Positions 9,550-20,787 are shown, counted from the first letter of the stretch. The stretch is 64,000 nt of DNA from Rhodocyclaceae bacterium (GCA_030824115.1 JAVBYI010000012.1:33280-97279); one strand, 5' to 3'. A program made the numbers and translations. Notes: generated by a model not told the origin, from the letters alone.

Positions 9550-10832
9550 GCCTGGTTCCTCAGGTCGACAATACGTTTTGCCTTGCCGGCGGAGCGCTCG
9601 ACACCGCCGACGTCCATGACCTCGATCTTGGTGTTGATACCGATCAGCGCCTTGATGTGGTGCTGCAGTTCCCAGCCGGCCGCCTTGCGCACTTCTTCCG
9701 GCGCAGTCGCGTATTCCGGCTTGAGCTCGACGCGCACAGCGAGGTCGTCCATGTGGCCTTTGCGCGAGACTTCGAGCTGATAGTGCGGCGAGAGCCTGGG
9801 CGTCTTGAGGATCAGCTCCTCGATTTGCGAGGGGAAAAGATTGACGCCACGGATGATCAGCATGTCGTCCGAGCGACCGGTGATCTTGCCGATGCGGCGG
9901 AAACTTCTGGCTGTTGGTGCCAGCAGACGCGTCAGGTCGCGGGTGCGGTAGCGAATCACCGGTAGCGCCTCCTTGGTCAGCGAGGTGAACACCAGTTCGC
10001 CGGGTTCGCCGTCGGGCAATACCTTTCCAGTTTCCGGGTCGATGATCTCGGGATAGAAGTGGTCTTCCCAGATTGTCGGGCCGTCGCGTGATTCGATGCA
10101 CTCAACCGCTACGCCGGGGCCAATCATCTCGGAGAGGCCATACAGATCCATGGCGACGATGCCGAGGCGCGATTCCAGTTCGTGGCGCATTTCCTCGCCC
10201 CAAGGCTCAGCGCCGAAGATGCCGCGCTGCAAGGTGCTTGCCTGCGGGTCAAGGCCCTGGCGCTCGAACTCGTCGACGATATTGAGAATGTAGGAGGGCG
10301 TGCCGACGATCATCGTTGCGCCGAAGTCGCGGATCAACTGCACCTGGCGCTCGGTTTGCCCGCCGGAGATCGGCACGACGGTACAGCCGAGTTTTTCCGC
10401 GCCGTAATGCACGCCCAGGCCGCCGGTGAACAGGCCGTAGCCGTGGGTGACGTGGATGATGTCCTTCTTCGTGCCGCCGGCTGCCGCAATCGAGCGCGCC
10501 ATGATGCCGGCCCAGGTGTCGATGTCGTTCTGCGTATAGGCGACGACGGTGGGTTTGCCGGTCGTGCCCGATGAGGCGTGCAGGCGGACGATGTTCTCCA
10601 GTGGCTCGGCGAACATGCCATAAGGGTAGGTCTGGCGCAAATCCTCTTTCCCTGTGAAGGGGAATTTCGCCAGATCGTCGAGGGACTTCAGATCGTCGGG
10701 CTTGACGCCAGCGGCGTCGAACTTTGCGCGGTAATGCGGCACGCGCTCATAGGCGCGCTTGAGGGTGAGCTTTAGGCGTTCAAGTTGCAGGGCCGCGATC
10801 TCGTCGCGGCTCGCACGGGTGATGTCGTTCAT
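9546..10832 (-). CDS. paaK: Phenylacetate-CoA ligase, copy 1
   Basis: AMP-forming ligase activating phenylacetate to phenylacetyl-CoA. It has 428 residues, with the ATP-binding loop HASSGTTGKPTVV, the YGLSEMIGPG motif, and the C-terminal TGRSDDMLIIRGVN hinge. It begins directly after the stop of the second paaK, with no spacer. It is clearly related to copy 2 but diverged, so this is an old duplication or two substrate specificities rather than a recent tandem. Confidence 0.94.
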   Translation of the reverse strand: MNDITRASRDEIAALQLERLKLTLKRAYERVPHYRAKFDAAGVKPDDLKSLDDLAKFPFTGKEDLRQTYPYGMFAEPLENIVRLHASSGTTGKPTVVAYTQNDIDTWAGIMARSIAAAGGTKKDIIHVTHGYGLFTGGLGVHYGAEKLGCTVVPISGGQTERQVQLIRDFGATMIVGTPSYILNIVDEFERQGLDPQASTLQRGIFGAEPWGEEMRHELESRLGIVAMDLYGLSEMIGPGVAVECIESRDGPTIWEDHFYPEIIDPETGKVLPDGEPGELVFTSLTKEALPVIRYRTRDLTRLLAPTARSFRRIGKITGRSDDMLIIRGVNLFPSQIEELILKTPRLSPHYQLEVSRKGHMDDLAVRVELKPEYATAPEEVRKAAGWELQHHIKALIGINTKIEVMDVGGVERSAGKAKRIVDLRNQA

Positions 10833-12134
10833 TTATTTCGGCCGCGTGTCGATCACGCGCTTTGCTTTTCCTATGGAGCGCTCAATGCTGCCGACGCCCT
10901 TGATGTCCACGCGCGTCGAGATGCCGACGTAGGACTTGATATGGTGCTGCAAGTCGTGGGCGACAAATTCCTTTTCGGCCACGGTGGCGGTGGCGAATTC
11001 CGGCTTGATCTCGACGTTGACGACCATTGAATCGAGGTGGCCTTCGCGGCTGACTTCGAGCTGATAGTGCGGCGAGAGCTTGGGCTGCTTGAGGATCAGT
11101 TCCTCGATCTGGCTTGGGAAGACGTTGACGCCACGGATGATCAGCATGTCGTCGGAACGGCCGGTGATTTTGGCGATGCGGCGCATGCTGCGTGCGGTCG
11201 GCGGCAACAGGCGGGTGAGGTCGCGCGTGCGGTAGCGGATGATCGGCAGGGCTTCTTTGGTGAGCGAGGTGAACACGAGTTCGCCCAGTTCGCCATCGGG
11301 CAGGACGGCGCCCGTTTGCGGGTCGATGATTTCTGGGTAGAAGTGGTCTTCCCAGATGGTCGGGCCGTCCTTGCTCTCGATGCACTCCTGCGCGACGCCG
11401 GGGCCCATGACTTCCGACAGGCCGTAGATGTCGATGGCGTCGATGGCGAAGCGCTTTTCGATTTCAGCACGCATTTCCTGCGTCCATGGCTCGGCACCGT
11501 GAATGCCGATCTTCAGGGCGCAGTCGGCCGGGTTAAGCCCCTGGCGGTCGAACTCGTCGGCGATGGCGAGCATGTAGGAGGGCGTCACCATGATGATCTT
11601 CGGCTGAAAGTCCTGGATCAGTTGCACCTGACGTTCAGTCTGGCCGCCACCGAAGGGGATGACCGTGCAGCCAAGCCGTTCGGCGCCGTAGTGGGCACCC
11701 AGGCCGCCGGTGAACAGGCCGTAGCCGTAGGAGACATGTACCTTGTCGCCGGGGCGTCCGCCCGCAGCGTGAATCGAGCGCGCCATCAGACCGGCCCAGG
11801 TGTCGATGTCCTTCCGCGTATAGCCGACCACAGTGGGTTTGCCCGTCGTGCCTGAGGAGGCATGGACGCGTGCCACCTGGTTCTGCGGTACGGCGAACAT
11901 GCCGAAGGGGTAGGTGTCGCGCAAATCCTGCTTGGTGGTGAATGGGAATTTGGCGAGGTCTGCCAGTTCGCGGAAGTCATCGGGCTTGACACCCGCAGTG
12001 TCAAATTTCGCGCGGATGTGAGCGACGTTGTCATAAGTGTGGCGCAGGCTCCAGCGCAGACGCTCGGTCTGCAAGGCAACGATTTCGTCGCGGCTGGCGG
12101 TTTCGATGGCGTCGAGCGCGTGCCCATTTTTCAT
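10833..12134 (-). CDS. paaK: Phenylacetate-CoA ligase, copy 2
   Basis: The 433-residue paralogue of the adjacent ligase has HASSGTTGKPTVVGY, the YGLSEVMGPG motif and the TGRSDDMLIIRGVN hinge. I chose the ATG at 12134, preceded by GGAGGG. The reverse frame stays open to 13856, but that part is antisense to paaN and is not real. It is divergent from paaN over a 69-bp spacer that must hold both promoters. Confidence 0.94.
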   Translation of the reverse strand: MKNGHALDAIETASRDEIVALQTERLRWSLRHTYDNVAHIRAKFDTAGVKPDDFRELADLAKFPFTTKQDLRDTYPFGMFAVPQNQVARVHASSGTTGKPTVVGYTRKDIDTWAGLMARSIHAAGGRPGDKVHVSYGYGLFTGGLGAHYGAERLGCTVIPFGGGQTERQVQLIQDFQPKIIMVTPSYMLAIADEFDRQGLNPADCALKIGIHGAEPWTQEMRAEIEKRFAIDAIDIYGLSEVMGPGVAQECIESKDGPTIWEDHFYPEIIDPQTGAVLPDGELGELVFTSLTKEALPIIRYRTRDLTRLLPPTARSMRRIAKITGRSDDMLIIRGVNVFPSQIEELILKQPKLSPHYQLEVSREGHLDSMVVNVEIKPEFATATVAEKEFVAHDLQHHIKSYVGISTRVDIKGVGSIERSIGKAKRVIDTRPK

Positions 12135-12203
12135 TTTTCCCTCCACGTCCCGAACTAGAATGAGGGGGCGAACTTTATCACGGTGCTTACTCTGGAGACC
12201 GCC

Positions 12204-13898
12204 ATGACCCACCCGCTGTTCGAGAAACACCGCACCCTGCTTGAGGAGGCGCAAGCGGCCATTACGCGTCGCACGCATTGGACTCCCTACCCTGAAAACC
12301 CACGGGTCTATGGCGAAACGGCATTGGATGAGGGCGCCCAAGCCTTCGAGGCTTACCGTGATGCGCAGTTCTATGTTGATCAGCCCGGGGTGCAGGGGCG
12401 TGGTGGCGAGGAAGCATCTCCCTACGGTTTGCCGCTCAATATTTCCTATCCTTGCTGTGCGCCGGATGCTTTGGTGGCTGCCGCCCATTCGGCGATGTTG
12501 CCCTGGGTGCGCGCCGGGATCGATGCGCGCACGGGCGTTTGTCTGGAAATCCTCGCACGCTTGAATGCGGGCAGTGCCGAGATGGCCTATGCCCTGATGC
12601 ACACCACGGGGCAGAGCCTCCATCTGGCTTTCCTGACCGGTGGACCGCAGGCGCAGGCACGTGGCCTCGAAGCCATGGCCTGGGCGCATCGGGAAATGTC
12701 CCAAGTGCCGCAGCAGGCCGAATGGCAGCGCAATACCAGCCAGCGCCTGGAAAAACGCTTCATGGTGGCGCCGCAAGGCATTTCGCTGGTCATTGGCAGT
12801 GCCACGCAGCCGACCTGGAATGCTTATCCGGCCCTGTTTGCCAGTCTGGCGACTGGCAATCCGGTGATCGTCAAACCGCATCCCACGGCGATTCTGCCAC
12901 TGGCGATTACCGTGGCGGTAGCACGGCAGGTACTCAAGGAAAACGGTTTCGATCCCAACCTGGTCACCTTGCTGATCGGCAATCCCGATGGCCCGGTTGC
13001 CCGCGATATTGCGCTGAAACCTGAGGTGCGCCTGATCGATTATTCCGGGGCGCCGGATTTTGGTCACTGGTTGCTCGACAATGCGCGCCAAGCGCGACTG
13101 GTGGTCGAGACCGGTGGCGTGAATTGCGTTCTGGTGGATTCCACCTACGATTACAAGGCGCTGCTCAAGAACCTCGTGTTCTCGCTGTGCCTTGATTCGG
13201 GCCAGTTGCGCGCGACGCCACGGACGATCTTTGTCAGCCGTGAAGGGATTCAGACGCCGGAAGGCCTGATTGCCGAGGATCAATTCTGCCGCGACCTGGC
13301 GTTTGCCCTCGGCAAGTTTCTCGAAGCGCCGCAGCGTGCGGTGGAGGTACTGGGTGCGATCCAGTCGCCGGCGACGGTGGCGCGGATTGCCGCAGCGCGC
13401 GATCTGGCGGAGGAGACGGCGGATATTTTGCGCGATTCCAGTCCGATCAGCCATCCGCAATGGCCGAGCGCCCGCGTGCTTTCCCCGCTGCTGATCCGCG
13501 CCCAGGCAGACCAGAAGAGTTTTTATATGGAAGAGCGTTTCGGCCCGATGGCCACTCTGGTGTCGACCGTCAATACGGCTGAGAGTCTGGCCTTGGCGGA
13601 AGCCACGATGCGCGAGAAGGGTGCCCTCAATTTCCTTGTCCACACCACCCGCCCCCACGTCCAGCAACTCGCCGAGGATGTCGCCTTGCGCCGGGGCGTG
13701 GCGCTGTCGTTCAACTTGACTGGAGCGGTGCTGATTAATCAGCCCGCCGGTTTTGCCGATTTCCACGCCAGTGGCGCCAACCCGGCGGCCAGTTGCGGCA
13801 TGATCGATGCTGCCTTTGTGGCCAACCGTTTCTACTTCTCGCAGGTCCAGCAGCACTACCTTCCGCCCTCATCCATCGACTGGGTCGTCGATTTGTAA
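12204..13898 (+). CDS. paaN: Phenylacetic acid degradation protein PaaN
   Basis: Aldehyde-dehydrogenase-fold protein of 564 residues. The opening MTHPLFEKHRTLLEEAQAAI, and the SATQPTWNAYPALFASLATGNPVIVKPHP region resembling an NAD-binding ALDH segment, fit the PaaN family linked to phenylacetate catabolism. The start is the ATG at 12204, seven codons into the open frame. No paaABCDE oxygenase genes are in the window, so it may serve an anaerobic route or a pathway completed elsewhere. The catalytic cysteine was not verified. Confidence 0.85.
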   Translation: MTHPLFEKHRTLLEEAQAAITRRTHWTPYPENPRVYGETALDEGAQAFEAYRDAQFYVDQPGVQGRGGEEASPYGLPLNISYPCCAPDALVAAAHSAMLPWVRAGIDARTGVCLEILARLNAGSAEMAYALMHTTGQSLHLAFLTGGPQAQARGLEAMAWAHREMSQVPQQAEWQRNTSQRLEKRFMVAPQGISLVIGSATQPTWNAYPALFASLATGNPVIVKPHPTAILPLAITVAVARQVLKENGFDPNLVTLLIGNPDGPVARDIALKPEVRLIDYSGAPDFGHWLLDNARQARLVVETGGVNCVLVDSTYDYKALLKNLVFSLCLDSGQLRATPRTIFVSREGIQTPEGLIAEDQFCRDLAFALGKFLEAPQRAVEVLGAIQSPATVARIAAARDLAEETADILRDSSPISHPQWPSARVLSPLLIRAQADQKSFYMEERFGPMATLVSTVNTAESLALAEATMREKGALNFLVHTTRPHVQQLAEDVALRRGVALSFNLTGAVLINQPAGFADFHASGANPAASCGMIDAAFVANRFYFSQVQQHYLPPSSIDWVVDL

Positions 13899-14011
13899 GG
13901 ATGCTGCAAGCTGCATTAGTAAAAATGAGGCGCTCATAACGTGATATTATTTGCGCCCCGTGACCGAGTTAGTCGCCACGGTTTTTCAACCCCCCTCGGC
14001 AAGGAAGATCC

Positions 14012-15172
<1,161 letters not shown>

Positions 15173-15181
15173 GGAGCCGAT

Positions 15182-16075
15182 ATGTCCATTCTCATCAACA
15201 AAGACACCAAGATCATCACCCAGGGCATCACCGGCAAGACCGGCCAGTTCCATACCGAGAAGTGCATCGAGTACGCGAATGGCAAGAACTGTTTCGTCGC
15301 CGGGGTGAACCCGAAGAAGGCCGGCGAGTCGATCTTCGACGTGCCGATCTTCGCCTCGGTCAAGGAAGCCAAGGCCCAGACCGGTGCGACTGTTTCCGTC
15401 ATCTACGTGCCGCCCGCCGGCGCGGCTGATGCGATCTGGGAAGCCTGCGAAGCTGATCTTGATCTCGCCATCTGCATTACCGAAGGCATTCCCGTGCGCG
15501 ACATGCTGGTGGTGCGCAACAAGATGAAGCAGAAGGAAGCCAAGGGTGGCAAGAAGACGCTGCTGCTTGGCCCCAACTGCCCCGGCCTGATCACGCCCGA
15601 TGAAGTCAAGATCGGCATCATGCCCGGCCACATCCATCGCAAGGGCCGCATCGGCGTCGTGTCGCGCTCCGGCACGCTGACCTACGAAGCCGTGGCCCAG
15701 TTGACCGAAATCGGCCTCGGCCAGTCTTCGGCGGTCGGTATCGGCGGCGATCCGATCAACGGGCTCAAGCATATTGACATCATGCAGGCGTTCAATGACG
15801 ATCCCGATACCGACGCGGTTATCATGATCGGCGAAATCGGTGGCCCGGACGAAGCCGATGCTGCGCGCTGGTGCAAAGAGAACATGAAGAAGCCGATCGT
15901 CGGCTTCATCGCAGGTGTCACGGCCCCGGCCGGCAAGCGCATGGGCCATGCCGGTGCGCTGATCTCCGGCGGTGCCGACACGGCGGATGCCAAGCTCGCC
16001 ATCATGGAAGAATGCGGCTTCAAAGTGACGCGCAACCCGTCCGAGATGGCCAAGCTGCTGAAGGCCATGCTCTAA
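15182..16075 (+). CDS. sucD: Succinyl-CoA synthetase alpha subunit
   Basis: The 297-residue subunit has the CoA-binding Rossmann region [10 protein letters not shown] and the phosphohistidine in [10 protein letters not shown] (His256). It is slightly longer than the 289-residue E. coli subunit because of a Lys-rich insertion near residue 118 ([12 protein letters not shown]). It lies 9 bp after sucC, and a strong intrinsic terminator follows. Confidence 0.97.
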   Translation: MSILINKDTKIITQGITGKTGQFHTEKCIEYANGKNCFVAGVNPKKAGESIFDVPIFASVKEAKAQTGATVSVIYVPPAGAADAIWEACEADLDLAICITEGIPVRDMLVVRNKMKQKEAKGGKKTLLLGPNCPGLITPDEVKIGIMPGHIHRKGRIGVVSRSGTLTYEAVAQLTEIGLGQSSAVGIGGDPINGLKHIDIMQAFNDDPDTDAVIMIGEIGGPDEADAARWCKENMKKPIVGFIAGVTAPAGKRMGHAGALISGGADTADAKLAIMEECGFKVTRNPSEMAKLLKAML

Positions 16076-16094
16076 GTAATTTCAGCGACAATGC

Positions 16095-16130
16095 AAGGCG
16101 AGCAAGGGTGATTCCTGCTCGCCTTTTTCT
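16095..16130 (+). terminator. Intrinsic terminator of sucCD
   Basis: A 10-bp perfect stem AAGGCGAGCA / TGCTCGCCTT with an 11-nt loop, followed by a T-rich run. Confidence 0.85.
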
Positions 16131-16142
16131 TTGGGAGTTCCT

Positions 16143-17096
16143 GTGGCAATTTTCCTTTCAGAAGCCAATGTGCGTCAGTTGCTGACGATGGATTTGGCGC
16201 TGGCTGCTGTCGAGTCTGCCCATCGTGCCCATGCCTTGGGGCGTGCCATCGACATCCCGCGCCAGCGTACCCGTGTGCCGACGGCCTCGCTGCACATCCT
16301 GCAGGGCGCGCTGCCCGACGAAAATGTCATGGGGTACAAGGCTTATACAGCCAGCAAAGAGGGCGCGCGCTTTCTCGTCCATCTGTTCGACGCGGCCAAT
16401 GGCAAGTTGCAGGCCGTAATCGAGGCGGATTATTTGGGCATGATGCGTACGGGTGCCGCTGGTGGGGTGGCGGCAAAGTATCTTGCGCAACCGGAAGCGG
16501 CGACGGTCGGCCTGATCGGTGCCGGCTGGCAGGCGCAGAGTCAGTTGGAAGCGCTGTGCAAGGTGCGGCCGATCCGGCAAGTCAAACTGTTTTCCCGCAA
16601 TGCAGAAAAGTGCCGTCTTGCCAGCGCCGACTTTTCCGAACGCTTTGGTATTGAGGTCGTCCCGGTCGAATCGGCCGAAGCCGCGGTGCGTGACAGCGAT
16701 CTTGTCGTGACCATCACGACCGCTGTCTCTCCTGTGGTGCAGGGTGATTGGCTGTCAGCAGGTACTCACATCAATGCCGCCGGCTCCAATGCACTGATCC
16801 GCCGTGAGCTGGACGAGAAGGCCGTCGGGCGTGCTCAACTGGTATGCGTGGATAGTCGTGCCATCGCACTGGCCGAGGCGGGGGACTTGCAGCCGGCGCT
16901 GGAAAAAGGGCGTCTGCATGCGGGGCAACTGGTTGAGTTGGGCGAGATCATTTGCGGCGTGAAGCCGGGCAGGGCGAGTGCCGAGTCGATCACCCTGTTC
17001 GAGTCGCAGGGCATGGCGATTCAGGACCTTGCCCTGGCGCAGCGTTTGTTGTCGTTCGCAAAGACACAGGGGATTGGTGCGGAATTGCCCTATTGA
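16143..17096 (+). CDS. Ornithine cyclodeaminase / mu-crystallin family protein
   Basis: NAD(P)-dependent family including ornithine cyclodeaminase, alanine dehydrogenase and ketimine reductase. It has 317 residues, with MGYKAY, EADYLGMMRTGAAGGVAAKYLA and the dinucleotide-binding GLIGAGWQAQSQLEAL. I prefer the GTG at 16143, five bases after GGGAG, over the TTG at 16131. Substrate cannot be decided from sequence. It carries an exact copy of the dispersed repeat, read as RLASADFS at residues 158-165. Confidence 0.85.
   Translation: MAIFLSEANVRQLLTMDLALAAVESAHRAHALGRAIDIPRQRTRVPTASLHILQGALPDENVMGYKAYTASKEGARFLVHLFDAANGKLQAVIEADYLGMMRTGAAGGVAAKYLAQPEAATVGLIGAGWQAQSQLEALCKVRPIRQVKLFSRNAEKCRLASADFSERFGIEVVPVESAEAAVRDSDLVVTITTAVSPVVQGDWLSAGTHINAAGSNALIRRELDEKAVGRAQLVCVDSRAIALAEAGDLQPALEKGRLHAGQLVELGEIICGVKPGRASAESITLFESQGMAIQDLALAQRLLSFAKTQGIGAELPY
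16614..16635 (+). repeat. 22-bp dispersed repeat, copy 3 (in OCD-family gene)
   Basis: Exact match to the consensus with Y = T, W = T. It encodes RLASADFS, identical to the peptide in glucokinase. Confidence 0.9.
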
Positions 17097-17248
17097 GCCG
17101 GCTTTTTGTGCAGCGGGCATGAAAAGTCATTGACGGACTTGAGGGTGGGCTGCAAGAATGACGCATATCACCCTGTTTCTGAATCAAGTTGTCCTGATTG
17201 GGTGGATCATCGAACACATCAAGGCGATAGGAAAAAGAGTCCAGAGCA

Positions 17249-19921
17249 GTGGCTGGCAAACGTAACCTGAATTTCTGGAAAAGCGACTGGTTCGTTGGCC
17301 TGTTGGTCAGCGCGACGGTGCTCGCCCTCGGCAGCAGCAGCCTGCTGCAAAGCCTGGAGCGCAAGGCCTACGACTTGGCCATGGGGATGACCGATCGTGT
17401 GCCATCCGATCGCATCGCCATCATTGCCATCGACAAGCAGAGCCTCGACAACATCGGCCGCTGGCCGTGGTCGCGCGAGATCTTTGCCGACATGATCGAG
17501 AAGCTGTCGGCGGCCAAGGCGAAAGTGATTACCACCAGCGTGTTCTTTTCTGAGCCGCAGCGGGATGCAGGGCTGGGCTATGTCGACCGCCTGATCGAAC
17601 TGAATAACGCACGCCTGGCGGCTGAGTCGGCGCGTGCGGCCGAACGTGCGGCTGCGGAAGCGGCCGCTGCTGCCCAAGCTGCTGCAAAGCGCCAGGGGGC
17701 GATGCAGGTACGAGCAGGAATCCCAATTCCGCCGCCACCACAAGCCCTGCCTCTCGAGGCAACCGCGCCGACAATCGATCCCCAATCCGATCCAATCGGT
17801 GCCCTACTGGCTGAGGCCGAACACAAGTTGAATACCGATCGCCGCCTAGGCGAGGCGATTACCCAGGCGGGGAATGTCGCCCTGCCGATGTTGTTCCAGA
17901 TCGGTGAGCCGATTGGCCGCCCGGATCGGCTACTGCCCGAGTTTGTGCAGCGAAATGCGGTCAAGCTGGCGAATGCCGAAGCCGTGGCGCCGATTCCGAC
18001 GGCTACCATCGATGCGGGCGTGATCGACACGCTGGGCGAAAAAGCGGCGGCGATTGGCCACTTCAACGTGCTGACGGATGTGGATGGCGCAATCCGGGCT
18101 GAGCCGCTGGTCCTGCAACATTTTGACCATGCCCTGCCGTCACTGGCGCTGCGGGTTGCGGCGCAGAGCCTGAACCTTGCCCCTGCTGATATTCAGGTGC
18201 AGAGTGGCGCGGTCAAACTCGGCAAGTTGAAAATTGCCACCGACCCTGCGTTGCGTATGCTGACCTATTTTTATCGCGATGCCGGCGCTTTTCCAATTGA
18301 CTCTTTCTACGATGTGGTCAGCGGCAAGATTCCGTATGGCAAGTATCGCGACAAGATTGTCCTGATCGGTCCGACAGCCGCCGGCGTGGGCAGTCTGTTC
18401 GTGACGCCGGTTTCGCCGTCAATGGCTTCGGTCGAGGTGATGGCGCATACCGTTTCCAGCATCCTCTCGGAACATTTTTTCGTCGCGCCGGACTGGGGTG
18501 TGTGGGTTGAGTACGGTGTTTTCCTGCTGGTGGCGCTCTACCTGATTCTGGCCTTGCCGCGCTTGTCGGCCGGCATGGGTGCGGTAATTACGGCGTTGTT
18601 GCTGATTATGCTGGTCGGCGCACATTTTGGTTTGATGATGACGCAACTGATGTGGCTGCAACTGATGTTGCCCGCGACTTTGCTGCTCGTCGGTCACCTG
18701 CTGCTGACCACCAAGCGCTTTCTGGTCACCGAACGGGGCAAGGAAAAGTCGGAAGCCGAGTCGGCCGAGTCGAACCGCATGCTCGGCTTGGCTTTCCAGG
18801 GACAGGGTCAGCTCGACATGGCCTTCGACAAGTTCCGCAAGTGTCCGCTGGATGACCAGTTGATGGAGAATCTTTACAGTCTGGGCCTTGATTTCGAGCG
18901 CAAGCGCCAGTTCAACAAGGCGGAATCGGTGTTCCGCTACATGGCGGATTACAACATCGCGTTCCGTGATCTGGCGCAGCGCATCGCGCGCACCAAGCAG
19001 CTTTCGGAAACCGTCATCCTCGGCGGGGCGGGAGCCGGCCGCAGTAATGCGAGCACGATGATTCTCGATGGCGGTGATATGGAAAAGCCGATGCTCGGCC
19101 GCTACCAGATCGAGAAGGAACTGGGCAAGGGGGCGATGGGCGTGGTGTATCTCGGCCGCGATCCGAAGATCAATCGCGTGGTCGCGATCAAGACCATGGC
19201 CCTGTCACAGGAGTTTGATGAGGATGAATTGGTCGAGGTCAAGGAACGCTTTTTCCGCGAGGCGGAAACTGCCGGGCGACTCAATCATGCCAACATCGTG
19301 ACGATGTTTGATGCCGGCGAGGAGCATGATCTCGCCTACATCGCGATGGAATTCCTCAAGGGCAAGGATCTGGTACCGCAGACCAAGCCGGACGGTCTGC
19401 TGCCCTTGCCCCAAGTGCTTTCCATCATCGCCCGGGTGGCCGAGGCGCTCGACTACGCACATAGCAATCAGGTCGTCCATCGCGACATCAAGCCCGCCAA
19501 CATCATGTATGAGCCGACCGAGGATCAGGTCAAGGTGACCGACTTCGGCATCGCGCGCATCACTGACTCATCCAAGACAAAAACCGGCATGGTGCTCGGT
19601 ACGCCCTCCTACATGTCGCCGGAGCAATTGGCGGGCAAGAAGATCGACGGGCGTTCCGACCTGTTCTCGCTAGGTGTCACCTTGTTCCAGATGGCTTCCG
19701 GCAAGCTGCCCTTTGTCGGCGAGTCGATGGCGCAATTAATGTTCAAGATTGCCAGCGATCCGCATCCTGATATCCGCACCTTGGTGTCAGGCATTCCCGA
19801 TTGCGTGGCGACGATTATCGACAAGGCGCTGGTGAAAGACCCAGATCAGCGCTACCAAACTGGCGGCGAATTTGCGCGTGACCTGCGTACTTGCCTTGCT
19901 GCACTGGGGGGCACGACGTAA
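17249..19921 (+). CDS. CHASE2-domain serine/threonine protein kinase
   Basis: Membrane receptor kinase of 890 residues from a GTG start. Order: N-terminal membrane helix (about 14-33), extracytoplasmic CHASE2 sensor (about 35-400), three membrane helices (about 420-490), a TPR-like linker, and a Hanks-type kinase domain from about 612. Kinase motifs are complete: GKGAMGVVYLG near 625, lysine in VVAIKTM, HRDIKPANI near 744, DFG near 765 and GTPSYMSPEQ. The CHASE2 domain contains an unusual Ala/Arg/Glu-rich stretch at about residues 124-157, probably a helical insertion. It shares its stop base with the PP2C gene, its likely antagonist. Confidence 0.93.
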   Translation: MAGKRNLNFWKSDWFVGLLVSATVLALGSSSLLQSLERKAYDLAMGMTDRVPSDRIAIIAIDKQSLDNIGRWPWSREIFADMIEKLSAAKAKVITTSVFFSEPQRDAGLGYVDRLIELNNARLAAESARAAERAAAEAAAAAQAAAKRQGAMQVRAGIPIPPPPQALPLEATAPTIDPQSDPIGALLAEAEHKLNTDRRLGEAITQAGNVALPMLFQIGEPIGRPDRLLPEFVQRNAVKLANAEAVAPIPTATIDAGVIDTLGEKAAAIGHFNVLTDVDGAIRAEPLVLQHFDHALPSLALRVAAQSLNLAPADIQVQSGAVKLGKLKIATDPALRMLTYFYRDAGAFPIDSFYDVVSGKIPYGKYRDKIVLIGPTAAGVGSLFVTPVSPSMASVEVMAHTVSSILSEHFFVAPDWGVWVEYGVFLLVALYLILALPRLSAGMGAVITALLLIMLVGAHFGLMMTQLMWLQLMLPATLLLVGHLLLTTKRFLVTERGKEKSEAESAESNRMLGLAFQGQGQLDMAFDKFRKCPLDDQLMENLYSLGLDFERKRQFNKAESVFRYMADYNIAFRDLAQRIARTKQLSETVILGGAGAGRSNASTMILDGGDMEKPMLGRYQIEKELGKGAMGVVYLGRDPKINRVVAIKTMALSQEFDEDELVEVKERFFREAETAGRLNHANIVTMFDAGEEHDLAYIAMEFLKGKDLVPQTKPDGLLPLPQVLSIIARVAEALDYAHSNQVVHRDIKPANIMYEPTEDQVKVTDFGIARITDSSKTKTGMVLGTPSYMSPEQLAGKKIDGRSDLFSLGVTLFQMASGKLPFVGESMAQLMFKIASDPHPDIRTLVSGIPDCVATIIDKALVKDPDQRYQTGGEFARDLRTCLAALGGTT

Positions 19922-20760
19922 TGGCAAAGATCGATCTTTCCGGCGCCATTGAGATGGCTACCTGTAGCGATCCTGGCAAGGTGCGTACTAACAACGAGGA
20001 TTCAGTGCTGGCCAATCCCCAACTGGGGCTGGCTGTACTCGCTGATGGCATGGGCGGCTACAACGCCGGCGAGGTGGCGAGTAGCATGGCCACCGCCGTG
20101 CTGGGTTGTGAACTGGAGCATGCCTTTGGGCTTCAGCCGCCACATCAGGTACGTGAGGATGGCAAGACCTGGGCCCGCGCTGCCTTGATGGATCGCGTGG
20201 CCAAGACCAATGCGGCGATCCATCATGCCGCCAGCAACAATGCCCAATATGCCGGCATGGGTACGACCCTGGTGATGGCGCAGTTCTTTGATAATCGCAT
20301 GGCGGTGGCCCATATCGGCGATTCGCGCTTGTATCGCCTGCGCGATGGGGCGTTGTTTCAGGTGACACGCGATCATTCGTTGCTTCAGGAGCAGCTCGAC
20401 AGCGGCTTGATTACCCCGGAGCAGGCCCGTTTTTCGCAGAACAAAAATCTGGTGACGCGGGCAATGGGCGTCGATGCGGATGTTGATACGGAACTGGCCG
20501 AGCATGTCGTGTTGCCGGGGGATGTCTATCTGCTTTGCTCGGATGGTCTGAATGACATGGTCGAGGATGACGAGATTGCATTGACCCTCTCATCCCTGTC
20601 GGCCAATCTGCCCTTGTGTGCGCAGCAACTGGTCGATATGGCCAATGACAATGGGGGCCGGGACAATATCTCGGTCATTCTTGTCAAAATAAAGCAGCCC
20701 TTTCCTGCGCCCGGGATGACATCCGGCTGGAAAGAGCGTGTACAGTCGTGGTTCAGTTAA
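19921..20760 (+). CDS. PP2C-family serine/threonine phosphatase
   Basis: The 279-residue cytoplasmic phosphatase has the metal-binding motifs RTNNEDS, LADGMGGYNAGEVAS, CSDGLNDMV and GGRDNISVI. The ATG at 19921 overlaps the TAA of the kinase gene by one base, so the kinase-phosphatase pair is translationally coupled. It presumably reverses phosphorylation by the upstream CHASE2 kinase. No membrane segment is seen. Confidence 0.94.
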   Translation: MAKIDLSGAIEMATCSDPGKVRTNNEDSVLANPQLGLAVLADGMGGYNAGEVASSMATAVLGCELEHAFGLQPPHQVREDGKTWARAALMDRVAKTNAAIHHAASNNAQYAGMGTTLVMAQFFDNRMAVAHIGDSRLYRLRDGALFQVTRDHSLLQEQLDSGLITPEQARFSQNKNLVTRAMGVDADVDTELAEHVVLPGDVYLLCSDGLNDMVEDDEIALTLSSLSANLPLCAQQLVDMANDNGGRDNISVILVKIKQPFPAPGMTSGWKERVQSWFS

Positions 20761-20787
20761 ATTTCGAAGTCTTCAAGGACGCGCAAG

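Noticed and set aside
10833..13856. A 1007-codon reverse frame that would extend phenylacetate-CoA ligase copy 2
   Set aside because: The first 570 codons are antisense to paaN and have no family resemblance. The ligase has its own ATG and ribosome-binding site at 12134.
17158..17265. A 35-codon forward ORF (MTHITLFLNQVVLIGW...) ahead of and overlapping the kinase start
   Set aside because: No ribosome-binding site or similarity is evident. It could be a leader peptide but cannot be supported from this window alone.
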